This document shows, piece after piece, positions 46,304 through 55,257 of a stretch of 64,000 nt of DNA. This stretch comes from CAVVMA01 sp963788205 (GTDB lineage: Bacteria > Desulfobacterota > Binatia > Binatales > Binataceae), in NCBI GenBank assembly GCA_963788205.1, contig CAWBGG010000009.1, positions 372,001 to 436,000 of the forward strand. Direction: 5' to 3'. Each line of letters begins with the position of its first letter. Position 1 is the first letter of the stretch. A program made the translations under genes and the position numbers. The notes beneath the pieces are model-generated. The model did not search any database and was not told the origin of the DNA. It saw nothing but the letters and a program-made list of their open reading frames with translations.

Positions 46304-48721
46304 TCAAATGTCGAGTGAGCGGACGTTGAGTGCATTCTCTTCGATAAACCGGCGGCGGGGCTCGACCTGATCGCCCATCAGCTTGCGGAACATCTCTTCC
46401 GCTTCTTCCTGCGAGCCGATCTGGATCTTGAGCAGCGAGCGGACTTCGGGATTCATGGTCGTAGCCCAGAGCTGGTCGGGGTTCATCTCGCCCAAGCCTT
46501 TGTAGCGCTGGATATCAACGCCCTTCTGGCCCGCGGCCAGCACCGCCTCGGCGGCGGCCTTGAGCGAATCGAGCGTGCGCTCCTCGCCGCCGGTCTTGAC
46601 CTTGAAAGGCGGCTCCAGTGAATCGAGCTCGGTCGAAAGGCGGCGAATCTCACGCAACTCGCCGGCGTGGAAGAGCGTCAGATCGACCACGGTGGGCGGT
46701 GTCGCGCCGTTGCGCGTGTGGGTAAAGATCGCGCGCCAGCTCCCTTCGGATTCGTCGGGCTCGATCTTGAAAGTCAGGTTCTGGTTCTTGAGCTCCTTGC
46801 GGATCGCCTCGGCCATCTCGTGCGCCGACTTCTCGCTGCGGAAGCTCTCCGCGCTCACCTTTTTGTCCGCGATCAGCCGGCACAATATCGCTACAATCGC
46901 GCGCTCCTTGGAGCGGCGTTCGAGCGCCTCGTACATCTTGTCGAGATAGAGCGCCTTGCGGGCCAACGTCTTGAGCTGGGCGCCCTTGATCTCCCTGGCG
47001 TCCTTGCCCTTGCCGGCCTCCAGCGTCGCGGCCTCGGCGCCAAGGTCGCTGAGATATTCCTCGAGCGCGGCTTCGTCCTTGAGATAGCGCTCCTGCTTGC
47101 CCTTTTTGGCGCGGAACAACGGCGGTTGCGCGACGTACAGGTAGCCGCCTTCGATCACTTCCATGAACTGGCGGAAGAAAAACGTCAGCCAGAGCGTGCG
47201 GATATGCGAGCCGTCGACGTCGGCGTCGGTCATGATGATGATCTTGTGGTAGCGGAGCTTCTCCAGGTCCTTCTCGCTGCCCACCCCCATCCCGAGCGCG
47301 CTGATCAGGATTCGCAGCGCCTGCGACGACAGCACCTTGTCGATACGGGCGCGCTCGACGTTGAGGATTTTGCCGAACAGCGGCAGAATCGCCTGCGTGC
47401 GGCGATCGCGGCCCTGCTTGGCGGAGCCGCCGGCCGAATCGCCCTCCACGATAAACAGTTCGCTGCGCTCGGGATCGCGCTCCTGGCAATCGGCGAGCTT
47501 GCCGGGCAGCGAGCCGGAATCGAGCGCGCCCTTCCGCCGCACCAGCTCCTTGGCTTTGCGCGCAGCCTCGCGGGCAGTGGCAGCCTCGATCGCTCGGAAG
47601 ATAATCCGCTTCGCGTCGGAAGGATTCTCTTCCAGGAACCCGCCGAGCTTGTCGTTGACCTGCGCCGCGACCAGCCCCTCGACCTCCGAATTACCCAGCT
47701 TGGTCTTGGTCTGGCCCTCGAATTGCGGCTCGCCGAGCTTGACGCTCACGATCGCGGTCAGGCCCTCGCGGGTGTCGTCGCCCTCCAGCCGCATCTCCTT
47801 GTTCTTGAAGAGATTGTTCTTGACGGCATAAGCGTTGATCGTGCGGGTGAGCGCCGACTTGAGTCCCGACAGATGGGTGCCGCCCTCGATGGTGTGGATG
47901 TTGTTCGCGTAGGTGAAGATGATCTCATGGATCGCGTCGGTCCATAGGAGTGCGACCTCGATATCGACATTCTCGCGCACGCCCTTGATGAAGATCGCGT
48001 CGTGCAGGGTCTCGCTGCCCTCCGCGAGCGATTCAACGAACTCCTTGATCCCGCCCTCGTAATGAAATTCCTCCTGCTTGCCGGTGCGCTCATCCTTGAA
48101 CCGGATCTTGAGACCGGCGTTCAGGTAGGCCATCTCACGCAGGTAGCGCGCGACGACTTCGTACTTGAACTTCACCTCGGGAAAAATTTTGGAGTCGGGA
48201 GAAAACGTGGTCTTGGTGCCGCTGCCCTTGGCCGCTCCGCGCTCCTCAACCTTGGTTTTGGGCGCGCCGCGTTCGTAGCGCTGATAGTAAAGCTTGCCGT
48301 TTTTCTGGACCTCGACCTCGAACTCCTCGCTGAGCGCATTGACCACCGAGGCGCCGACGCCGTGCAATCCGCCCGACACCTTGTAGGCCTGGCGCTCGAA
48401 CTTTCCGCCCGCGTGCAGGACCGTGTGGACCACTTCGAGCGCCGAGCGCTTCTCGGTCGGATGCATATCCACCGGGATGCCGCGGCCGTTGTCCGCGACC
48501 GTGATCCGGTCGTCGCTGTGGATCGTAACGTCGATTTCGTTGCAGAACCCGGCCATCGCCTCGTCAACGGAGTTGTCGACTATTTCGGTGACCAAGTGAT
48601 GCAGTCCGCGCTCGGCGGTGTCGCCGATATACATCCCGGGGCGCTTGCGAACCGCCTCGAGACCTTCGAGCACCTTGATCGAATCGGCGCCGTAACTGTC
48701 AGAAACTTCTTTGTTTGCCAT
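46304..48721 (-). CDS. gyrB: DNA gyrase subunit B
   Basis: The 805-aa protein has the GHKL ATPase (VLEGLEAVRKRPGMYIGDT, EIVDNSVDEAMAG, DNGRGIPVDMH, GGLHGVGASVVNALS), the transducer, and the TOPRIM domain (LFIVEGDSAGGSAKQGRDRRTQAILPL, IIMTDADVDGSHIRTL). The insert before the tail is moderately long (residues about 560-700, with an AATLEAGKGKDAREIKGAQ segment), as in many Gram-negative GyrB proteins, and the ending is MNPDQLWATTMNPEVRSLLKIQI. It drives ATP-dependent supercoiling with GyrA. A weak GAG lies before the ATG. The promoter at 48774 is plausible. Confidence 0.97.
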   Translation of the reverse strand: MANKEVSDSYGADSIKVLEGLEAVRKRPGMYIGDTAERGLHHLVTEIVDNSVDEAMAGFCNEIDVTIHSDDRITVADNGRGIPVDMHPTEKRSALEVVHTVLHAGGKFERQAYKVSGGLHGVGASVVNALSEEFEVEVQKNGKLYYQRYERGAPKTKVEERGAAKGSGTKTTFSPDSKIFPEVKFKYEVVARYLREMAYLNAGLKIRFKDERTGKQEEFHYEGGIKEFVESLAEGSETLHDAIFIKGVRENVDIEVALLWTDAIHEIIFTYANNIHTIEGGTHLSGLKSALTRTINAYAVKNNLFKNKEMRLEGDDTREGLTAIVSVKLGEPQFEGQTKTKLGNSEVEGLVAAQVNDKLGGFLEENPSDAKRIIFRAIEAATAREAARKAKELVRRKGALDSGSLPGKLADCQERDPERSELFIVEGDSAGGSAKQGRDRRTQAILPLFGKILNVERARIDKVLSSQALRILISALGMGVGSEKDLEKLRYHKIIIMTDADVDGSHIRTLWLTFFFRQFMEVIEGGYLYVAQPPLFRAKKGKQERYLKDEAALEEYLSDLGAEAATLEAGKGKDAREIKGAQLKTLARKALYLDKMYEALERRSKERAIVAILCRLIADKKVSAESFRSEKSAHEMAEAIRKELKNQNLTFKIEPDESEGSWRAIFTHTRNGATPPTVVDLTLFHAGELREIRRLSTELDSLEPPFKVKTGGEERTLDSLKAAAEAVLAAGQKGVDIQRYKGLGEMNPDQLWATTMNPEVRSLLKIQIGSQEEAEEMFRKLMGDQVEPRRRFIEENALNVRSLDI

Positions 48722-48773
48722 GTCGAAAAGTGGCTGGTCTCAGCCCCGCCGTGCGCCCCACAACCAGACAAAA

Positions 48774-48802
48774 ATACTAGTGAGTCATGGGCAAAAAGTA
48801 AA
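48774..48802 (-). promoter_or_regulatory. candidate promoter of gyrB
   Basis: On the minus strand, TTTACT (48797-48802), a 17-bp spacer and TAGTAT (48774-48779) give four of six matches in each box, in an AT-rich stretch 55 bp upstream of the gyrB ATG. The remaining 48803-49044 has no gene. Confidence 0.4.
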
Positions 48803-49044
48803 GCTCGATTTCATATCTTTTCAACAGAAATCAAACATTATTTCAATTGAGCTTGGACCTCCTAAAAAATCGCAGCTTGACCAAGCAAATTGCCCGATCG
48901 AATCGACTTCCAGGGAGTGAAAGGACGGGAAATCTGCTGGAATTGAATAGAACAGCGTTTCCTTATCGAGGATCTCGTGGACGAACCGGGTAGTCACCGC
49001 GAATCCGCGCTTGATGCCTGGCTGTCGATTGGACTTCCGAAGTG

Positions 49045-49734
49045 CTACTGACAGGCGCGGTCGATGCCGTCGAAAAACTGCCACCATAGATCGAGCGAAC
49101 GTTCGGCGGCGCGGCGCACGCGCGCGCGATCGTCGTCGCTCATCGGTGTGTGGCTTAGGATATTGTCGCCGACGTCGCTGTGATCGCGATCGGCGATTTC
49201 GTGCACATCGAAGAACACCACGTCCTCGCGCGTGAGCCCGTAATGGCGCTCGAGAGCGCGCGCGAACGGCGCGAAGTTGCCGGGCACCTGGCCTTCGGCC
49301 GCCACGTTGATCGCGGCGATCCCCTCTGCAAACGAACGATCCTTGGTCGAGAGCTCGAACCAATCGATCAGCGCCGCAGTCGAGGGCAGGGCGGCGGCGT
49401 CGGTTAGCTCCTCGCGGCGCATCCCGAGTCCCAGGCCAAGCTTAATAAAGAGCTCGGGATGGGGCGCGCTGCCCGAGATGCGTCCGGTCTCTTCTTCATA
49501 GAGGCTCTCGGCGAGCTTGAGGCGCTCGGCCGGATTGTAGCATCGCGAATGCAGCGCGCTCAGCGCGCGGGGAAATTCGCGCACTTGCAGGAAGAACTGC
49601 GCCGCAAAGATCGGCATCCGCGCGCGCGGCACGCCGCCCGCCGCAATTTTCTGCCATAGCGGATGGCGTCCGAACGAGCGCCGCTCGCTGACCATCGCGA
49701 ACAGCTCCCGGACGAACGCTTCGTTGGATGGCAT
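49045..49734 (-). CDS. heme-oxygenase-like diiron protein (PqqC/TenA/CADD-type)
   Basis: The 229-aa all-helical protein matches the iron-containing redox enzyme group of the TenA/PqqC superfamily: HPLWQKIAAGGVPRARMPIFAAQFFLQVREFPRALSALHSRC, AESLYEEETGRI, and FFDVHEIADRDHSDVGDNIL. The Glu and His/Asp residues in these helices are the likely di-metal ligands. Known relatives include CADD, which makes p-aminobenzoate from its own tyrosine, and UndA, a fatty-acid decarboxylase. The role here is open. It is 9 bp upstream of dsbD's stop and on the same strand, so dsbD and this gene may be co-transcribed. Confidence 0.8.
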   Translation of the reverse strand: MPSNEAFVRELFAMVSERRSFGRHPLWQKIAAGGVPRARMPIFAAQFFLQVREFPRALSALHSRCYNPAERLKLAESLYEEETGRISGSAPHPELFIKLGLGLGMRREELTDAAALPSTAALIDWFELSTKDRSFAEGIAAINVAAEGQVPGNFAPFARALERHYGLTREDVVFFDVHEIADRDHSDVGDNILSHTPMSDDDRARVRRAAERSLDLWWQFFDGIDRACQ

Positions 49735-49743
49735 GCGCCGGCG

Positions 49744-51484
49744 TCAGTCGATCTGCTGCAGGTTGTCGACGAAATCGCGCGAGCCGATATAGCCCGCGAT
49801 ACGCTTGCGGACCTGGCCCTGCGAATCGATAAAGACCGTGGTCGGCACACCCTGGATTTTGAATTGTCTTGTGAGCGCGTCAGTCACGCCGTCGCTGGCG
49901 GTCAGATCGGCGCGGAGAGTGACGAATCGCGCCGCCGCGGTGCGCACTTGCGGATCAACGAAAGTCGTGTTGTCCATCTCGCGGCATGGACCGCACCAGC
50001 TCGCCGCGAAATCGATTACCACCGGCTTGTGCTCGCTGCGCGCCGCCGCGAGCAGAGTGGCATCGTAGGGGCGAAAATCCAGTTTCGCCACGGCTGTGCG
50101 CGGGATGAGGAGATACACGAACGCCGCCGCGGAGAGCGTGCCCAAGCCCAATCGCGAGATCCAGAAGGGACGCCAGTTCCTTCCCGCTGCGCTGACGAAG
50201 CCGAGATAAATCCCGACTGCGGCCGCGTAGAAGGGCAGCAGGCGGAGGATCAGATGGTTGGGCGACAGCGGATCAAGAAAGTAGACGGCCAGTCCCACCA
50301 GGACGAAGCCGAACAGTTGCTCGATCCATCCGAGCCATTCTCCGGAGCGCGGCAGGCGCCGGATACTGCCGGCGGCTAGTGCGAGCGCGACGTATGGCAG
50401 TCCCAGGCCGACCGCGAGCGTGAAAAACAGCGCGAAGCCGAACAGCGGGCTGCGGCTCTCTTCGACCAGCAAGAGCAAGCCCAGCACCACCGGCCCGATA
50501 CAGGGCGCCGCGACCACGCCCATCCCGAGGCCCATCCCCAGCGCGCCGACATAACCGGGACGCGCCACGCCGGCGCGGCTCATCATCCACTGCGGCGGCT
50601 GCAGCGAGAACCATCCGAAGCTCGAGGCCGCGAGCGTCAGCAGCATCATCGCGATCGCGCCGAGCACGTATGGATTCTGCAGCGCCGCGCCGAACAGCCC
50701 GCCCGACATCGCCACCGCTACGCCCACGCTCGAGAACATCAGGGCGATACCCAGCACGTACGTCAGGGCGAGCGTCGTCACCCGCCGGGGCGAGCCGGAC
50801 TGATTGCCGAAGTAGGCGATCGTCACGCCGATCAGCGGGTAGACGCACGGAGTCAGGTTGAGCGCGATACCCGCCAGCAGCACGAACAGGAAACCCAGCA
50901 CCGAGCCGTGGCGGCTGAAGATGTTCGAGACTATCGATTCGTCGGGCGGATCGGTACCGCCGACCACGGGCAATTGCGCCTGGGTCCGCGGCTGTTCCGC
51001 GAGCTCAATCGTGGCGAAGATGCTCGCGGGTCTGAGGCAGATATTGTCGTTGCAGGGTTGGTAATCCAGCGTCACCCGCGCCAGCATCGACGGGGCGGGC
51101 TTGAACGCGGTCGTGGCCTTGAGCGGGACCTCGAACTTGAGCGCGCCGCCGAAGACCGAGAGCTTGTCCGTGCCCGCTCCCAGCGACATCATTTCGGCTG
51201 GCGGATAAGCCACCGGGCCGGCCGTGATGCCGTCCGGGAGCGTCAGGCTGAGGCGCGTAGGTATGTAGTCGGGGCTGAGCTGGCCGATCCGAATTGACGT
51301 GCCATCCCGAGGCGACTGACGCGATCACCTTGAGCGTGCTGGTCTGGCCGGCTGCCAGCGGCTTGTCGATCGTGATGTCGCTGAACGCCATCACCTGCTC
51401 GGGCTTCAGTTGCATCTGGGCGAGCGCGGCGCCCGCGGTGATGAGCAGGGCCGCGATCGCTATCGGTATCGAAAATCTTCTCAT
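49744..51484 (-). CDS. dsbD: thiol:disulfide interchange protein DsbD, frameshifted by one base
   Basis: ATG 51484 begins a signal peptide (RRFSIPIAIAALLITAGAALAQ) and the N-terminal DsbD domain. Near 51281-51286 one extra base breaks the frame: SGWHVNSDRP should run into LSPDYIPTRLSLTLPDG. The second frame (start near 51213) has the domain's Cys pair (YQPCNDNICLRPAS), an eight-span CcdA-like membrane core and a C-terminal thioredoxin domain with FAASWCGPCREMD. Corrected, the protein has about 580 residues, normal for DsbD. It brings electrons from cytoplasmic thioredoxin to the periplasm, for example for disulfide isomerisation and cytochrome c assembly. Confidence 0.85.
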
Positions 51485-51491
51485 TGTAGGT

Positions 51492-52667
51492 TCAGCCTGC
51501 GGAACCATCAGATGCGCCGGTGGTGAGCCGTTCGCTGCCGACGATTTCGAGCCCATAGCCGGGCAGGTTGGCGAGCCTGGGGGCCGAGTCGGAGAGCAGC
51601 ACCATCTTGCGCACGCCGATATCGCGCAAAATCTGCGCGCCGATACCGTAGTCGCGGAAGTCGGCTTCCGGAGGAATCAGGCGCGTGGTGGCCCGCCCCG
51701 CCAGGTCGCCGAGCTTGCCGTTAAGCTCGTTGGCAATCGCATTGTAGTCGCGTTTGAGGTAAAGGATCACGCCCTCGCCGGCGGCGGAGATTCGCTCCAT
51801 CGAGGCGCGCAACAGGTCGCGCGTGTTGCGCTGCAGATATCCGAACACGTCACCGGGAAGGTATTCGCGATGGGCCCGGACCAGAATCACCCGCGCCGGG
51901 TCGATATTGCCCTTGACCAGCACCAGATGCTCGGTCATGTCGACCAAGCTGCGATAGACGCAGGCGCGGAATTCGCCATAGGAGGTTGGCAGACGCGCTT
52001 CGGCGATCCGCCGGACCAGGGTCTCATTGCGCAGGCGATATTCGATGATGTCGGCGACGGTCACGATCTTGATGGCGTGTGCTTTGGCGAACTCGACCAG
52101 ATCGTCGCGCCGCGCCATCGAGCCGTCTTCCTTGAGGATCTCGCAGATCACGCCGGCCGGCTTGAGACCCGCCAGACTTGCGAGGTCGACCGCGCCCTCG
52201 GTCTGGCCGGTGCGGACCAGCACGCCACCGTCGCGCGCGCGCAGCGGATAGACGTGACCGGGCGTGAAGAACTCGGCGCCGGTGGCATCCTCGCGGACCG
52301 CGTGCAGGATGGTCATCGCGCGGTCCTGGGCCGAGATTCCCGAACCGGCGCAGCGCCGCGCCGTGATCGAAATCGTGAAGGCGGTGCCCAGCGGCGCCTG
52401 ATTATCGCCCACCATCATGGTGAGGCCCAACCGATCGATCCGCTCCGACGCCATCGGCAAGCAGATCAGCCCCCGCCCGTATTTGGCCATGAAGTTGATC
52501 GACTCGGGCGTGGCCTTCTCGGCGGCGATGCAAAGGTCGCCCTCGTTTTCGCGCTGCTCGTCGTCCATCAAAATGATGGTCCGGCCGCGACGAGTCTCTT
52601 CTAGAGCCTCCTCGACCGTAATGAACGGTGCGCCAGCCTTGGCGCGGAAATTCATTTCTCCGAACAT
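51492..52667 (-). CDS. ribB: 3,4-dihydroxy-2-butanone-4-phosphate synthase with degenerate GTP cyclohydrolase II domain (RibBX type)
   Basis: The 391-aa protein has an intact RibB half (MDDEQRENEGDLCIAAE, GRGLICLPM, DATGAEFFTPGHVYPLRA, GQTEGAVDLASLAG). The C-terminal half aligns with RibA, but its zinc site is lost: the usual C-LTGD ... RCDCG is here RAHREYLPGDVFGYLQRN, without any of the three cysteines. It should make dihydroxybutanone phosphate for riboflavin but not open GTP, as in RibBX proteins. ATG 52667 is used; ATG 52655 is also possible. No FMN riboswitch is seen upstream, only a GC hairpin at 52682-52702. Confidence 0.88.
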   Translation of the reverse strand: MFGEMNFRAKAGAPFITVEEALEETRRGRTIILMDDEQRENEGDLCIAAEKATPESINFMAKYGRGLICLPMASERIDRLGLTMMVGDNQAPLGTAFTISITARRCAGSGISAQDRAMTILHAVREDATGAEFFTPGHVYPLRARDGGVLVRTGQTEGAVDLASLAGLKPAGVICEILKEDGSMARRDDLVEFAKAHAIKIVTVADIIEYRLRNETLVRRIAEARLPTSYGEFRACVYRSLVDMTEHLVLVKGNIDPARVILVRAHREYLPGDVFGYLQRNTRDLLRASMERISAAGEGVILYLKRDYNAIANELNGKLGDLAGRATTRLIPPEADFRDYGIGAQILRDIGVRKMVLLSDSAPRLANLPGYGLEIVGSERLTTGASDGSAG

Positions 52668-52813
52668 CGAAGGCCGCTCCCTGCCCGGGCTGAAGCCCGG
52701 CGCAGAGGCTTTCCCCAAGAGCAGTTTATATCACCCGCTGAAAAGGAGTGAACGGTCCGCAAGTGGGTCAGTTTGATGAGCGGAGGGGTTTGGCGCCGAC
52801 TCTGCGCCGCCAT

Positions 52814-52888
52814 TTACCGCGTCGCCATCTTGAGCGAGTCGAGGCCGCGCAGGAAATACAATCCTTTGTAGAATGTCGCTTCGGCCAT
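52814..52888 (-). CDS. 24-aa open frame after the MFS gene
   Basis: MAEATFYKGLYFLRGLDSLKMATR starts 6 bp after the MFS stop, with GGTGAG at a good distance. It may be a mini-gene or the start of a lost larger gene. Coding is uncertain. Confidence 0.3.
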   Translation of the reverse strand: MAEATFYKGLYFLRGLDSLKMATR

Positions 52889-52894
52889 GCGGTC

Positions 52895-54244
52895 TCACCC
52901 GGCTAACTTAGCTGGGACACTACCCGACTGCTCGACCGCCTGTTCCATCGCGGCGGCTTCCAGCGAGAGCCCGCGCGTTTCCGGAAGGAAGAGTGCGACG
53001 ATGATCACGTTGGGTATCGCGAGCAAGCTTAAGTATCCGACCACGATCGACAGGCCGCCAAGGCGCACGGCGAGAACCGCGATCAGCGTCTGGGCGGAGA
53101 CCGCGGCGGCCGCGCCGATCAGCGCGAACCATCCCATCATCGTGCCTCGGATCGCAGTCGGAAAAAGTTCGGTCCCCAGCGAATTGCCGCCCACCTGCCC
53201 CGCGTTCAGGCCAGCGCTGAAACAGCAATAGGTGACCCCGATCCATAGCCATCGAAGGCCCAAATGCGCCGGAGGACCCCAATAGAAGGCGATCGCGCCG
53301 AGACTGGTCATCAGGCCCGCAACGAAGATCGTGGGGATGCGGCCGTAACGCTCGCAACTTCGCGCGGCGAGCGGAAAGCCGAGCATCCCGCCGCCGCCTC
53401 CGATCAGCATCAGGGCGCTGGCGGCGCCCGGCGCCAAGCCCACGACCGAAACCAGGTGGAAGTACGCCCAACTGCCGGCCGCGACTGCGGCGATGGTGGC
53501 CAGCAACGAGCAGACCAGAATCGTGATTGCGCGGCGCCGATAGAGCTGTCCGAACGCGTCGTAAAAGCTGCTGGCCGAAGTCGTGCCGCACGCGGCAGCG
53601 CGTTGCCAGCGGCCGCTCTCCGGGATGACCCGGGCGGCCCTCCACAGCGCGGCGACTCCCATCGCCGATGCCAGCACCAGCATCCATCGCCACGAGTGAC
53701 GACTCGCCACCATCGGCATCAAGAGCAGGCACAGCCCGCCACCGAGACCCATCCCCAGCCCGCCCAGGCTTTGCCCCCGCGCCCGCTCCTCGATCGCGAG
53801 TTCCTCGGCCAGGATCACGACACAGCCGGCGATCGTTGCGCCGCTGAAGGCGTACAGCGCGATCTCGCACAGCGCGAACGCCGCGAAGTTGGTTGCGAAC
53901 GCAGCGGCGAGCGCGCTAACCATCGTGCCGGCCAAGCACACCAGCAGCATCCGGCGGCGGCCCAGCCGATCGATCATCCGCGAGAGTCCCAGCGCGCCGA
54001 TCGCCGAGAGCGAAATCCATGCGAACAGGCCCGCGATTCCCGACTCGCCAAGGTGAAAGCTCTTCGCGATCCAGGGTGAGCCGATGCCGTTGATCGACAT
54101 CGTGAAGCCTTCGAAGGCGAGCACCCTCGCGATCGAGAAGGCCAGCCGGCGATTTCTCAGCGCGGCCTCCTGCTCATCGAGCTCGCGCGAAGCTCCAGCG
54201 AGGATGGCGGACGAACTCGCGTCAAGCTGGGCGATAGAAGCCAC
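52895..54244 (-). CDS. MFS transporter (sugar-porter-like)
   Basis: The 449-aa protein has twelve predicted membrane segments with the MFS signatures SRMIDRLGRRRMLLVCLAGT (loop 2-3), the repeated loop ARSCERYGRIPTIFVAG in the second half, and PESGRW and LPETRGLSLE, typical of the sugar porter (general substrate) branch. It should be a secondary transporter in the inner membrane; substrate unknown. The GTG start gives a longish cytosolic N-terminus (about 35 residues). It is divergent from the nucleotidyltransferase-kinase pair. Confidence 0.85.
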   Translation of the reverse strand: MASIAQLDASSSAILAGASRELDEQEAALRNRRLAFSIARVLAFEGFTMSINGIGSPWIAKSFHLGESGIAGLFAWISLSAIGALGLSRMIDRLGRRRMLLVCLAGTMVSALAAAFATNFAAFALCEIALYAFSGATIAGCVVILAEELAIEERARGQSLGGLGMGLGGGLCLLLMPMVASRHSWRWMLVLASAMGVAALWRAARVIPESGRWQRAAACGTTSASSFYDAFGQLYRRRAITILVCSLLATIAAVAAGSWAYFHLVSVVGLAPGAASALMLIGGGGGMLGFPLAARSCERYGRIPTIFVAGLMTSLGAIAFYWGPPAHLGLRWLWIGVTYCCFSAGLNAGQVGGNSLGTELFPTAIRGTMMGWFALIGAAAAVSAQTLIAVLAVRLGGLSIVVGYLSLLAIPNVIIVALFLPETRGLSLEAAAMEQAVEQSGSVPAKLAG

Positions 54245-54453
54245 CGGCGCTCCTTGCGCTCAGGCGAGGCGTCCGGCGGTGCAGGCGTTGCACCCTAACC
54301 TTCATGGCCATATCGTCCGCTGATCCGCCTGAAATTGACACCGCCTCCAGTGAGACACCACGCGCGACGCCAGAGGAACCATTTAGTGAAAGACCAACTG
54401 CCAGCGGCCCGCAAGCCGCGCGCTTTCCCGGCCGCGCGAAGGGCCGCGCACGT

Positions 54454-54483
54454 CTGACAGGACGCGATGAATCCCGCTAACAT
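54454..54483 (+). promoter_or_regulatory. promoter placing a leaderless start at the nucleotidyltransferase gene
   Basis: CTGACA (54454-54459), an 18-bp spacer and TAACAT (54478-54483) end eight bases before ATG 54492. The transcript would start at or very near the ATG, and no Shine-Dalgarno is present, as at the 59-aa gene at 18805. Confidence 0.5.
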
Positions 54484-54491
54484 CTCTACCG

Positions 54492-55244
54492 ATGGGCGCG
54501 ATTCGCAAGGCGATTCTGCTCGCGGGCGGGCGCGGCAAGCGTTTGGGTGCCCTTACCGCGCATACGCCCAAGCCGATGCTCGAAGTTGCGGGCGCGCCGA
54601 TAATCGCCCACATCCTGGCAGCGCTGGCGCAGGCCGGAATCGAGCGGGCGATAGTCGTGACCGGCTACCTGGGCGAGCAAGTCGTGGAATTCTGCCGGCG
54701 CTTCGAGCGCGAGCGCGGCGATCTCGCGATCACCACGGTTCGGCAACCGCTGCTCAACGGCACCGGTGGCGCGATGCTCGCCGCGGCCGCTTGCATCGAG
54801 GCCGGGGAGAGCTTCGTTTTCGGATGGGGCGACGTGCTGATGGATCACGAGTTCTACCGGCGCTTCATCATGCAAGCGAGCACTTTGGACTACGACTTGC
54901 TCCTCGCGGTGAACCGGGTCAAGGACCCGTACGCCGGCGCGGCGGTGTACGTTGACGCGGAGATGCGCGTGGAACGGCTGGTCGAAAAACCCCCGCCCGG
55001 CGCCTCGACCACCAATTGGAACAACGCCGGACTGTTCGCCTCGAACGCCGCGTTTATCGAGTATGTGCGCCGGCTCAAGCCGTCGCCGCGCGGTGAGCTC
55101 GAACTTCCTGAAGCGATCGCAACGATGATCGAAGATGGCCGAATCGTTCGCGCCATAGAGCTGCGCGGCTTCTGGAGCGATATCGGCACGCCAGCGGATC
55201 TGGCCAAGGCGCGCAAGCTCTTCAAGCCGGGCGCCGATCCGTGA
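54492..55244 (+). CDS. sugar-phosphate nucleotidyltransferase
   Basis: The 250-aa protein has the nucleotidyltransferase motif AILLAGGRGKRLGALTAHTPKPMLEVAGAP, the QPLLNGTGGAMLAAA substrate loop, FGWGDVLMD with the metal-binding Asp, and ELRGFWSDIGTPADLAKA at the end. This matches the HddC/GalU-like group, which makes NDP-sugars. Its partner 13 bp downstream is a GHMP kinase, so together they can turn a free sugar (via sugar-1-phosphate) into an NDP-sugar, as in HddA-HddC or fucose salvage. The sugar and nucleotide are unknown. Confidence 0.85.
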   Translation: MGAIRKAILLAGGRGKRLGALTAHTPKPMLEVAGAPIIAHILAALAQAGIERAIVVTGYLGEQVVEFCRRFERERGDLAITTVRQPLLNGTGGAMLAAAACIEAGESFVFGWGDVLMDHEFYRRFIMQASTLDYDLLLAVNRVKDPYAGAAVYVDAEMRVERLVEKPPPGASTTNWNNAGLFASNAAFIEYVRRLKPSPRGELELPEAIATMIEDGRIVRAIELRGFWSDIGTPADLAKARKLFKPGADP

Positions 55245-55257
55245 TGAGTCTTACCGG

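Noticed and set aside
52668..52800. FMN riboswitch upstream of the RibB gene
   Set aside because: The conserved AGGGGCGGGGTGAAA-type core is not present; only a simple hairpin is seen.
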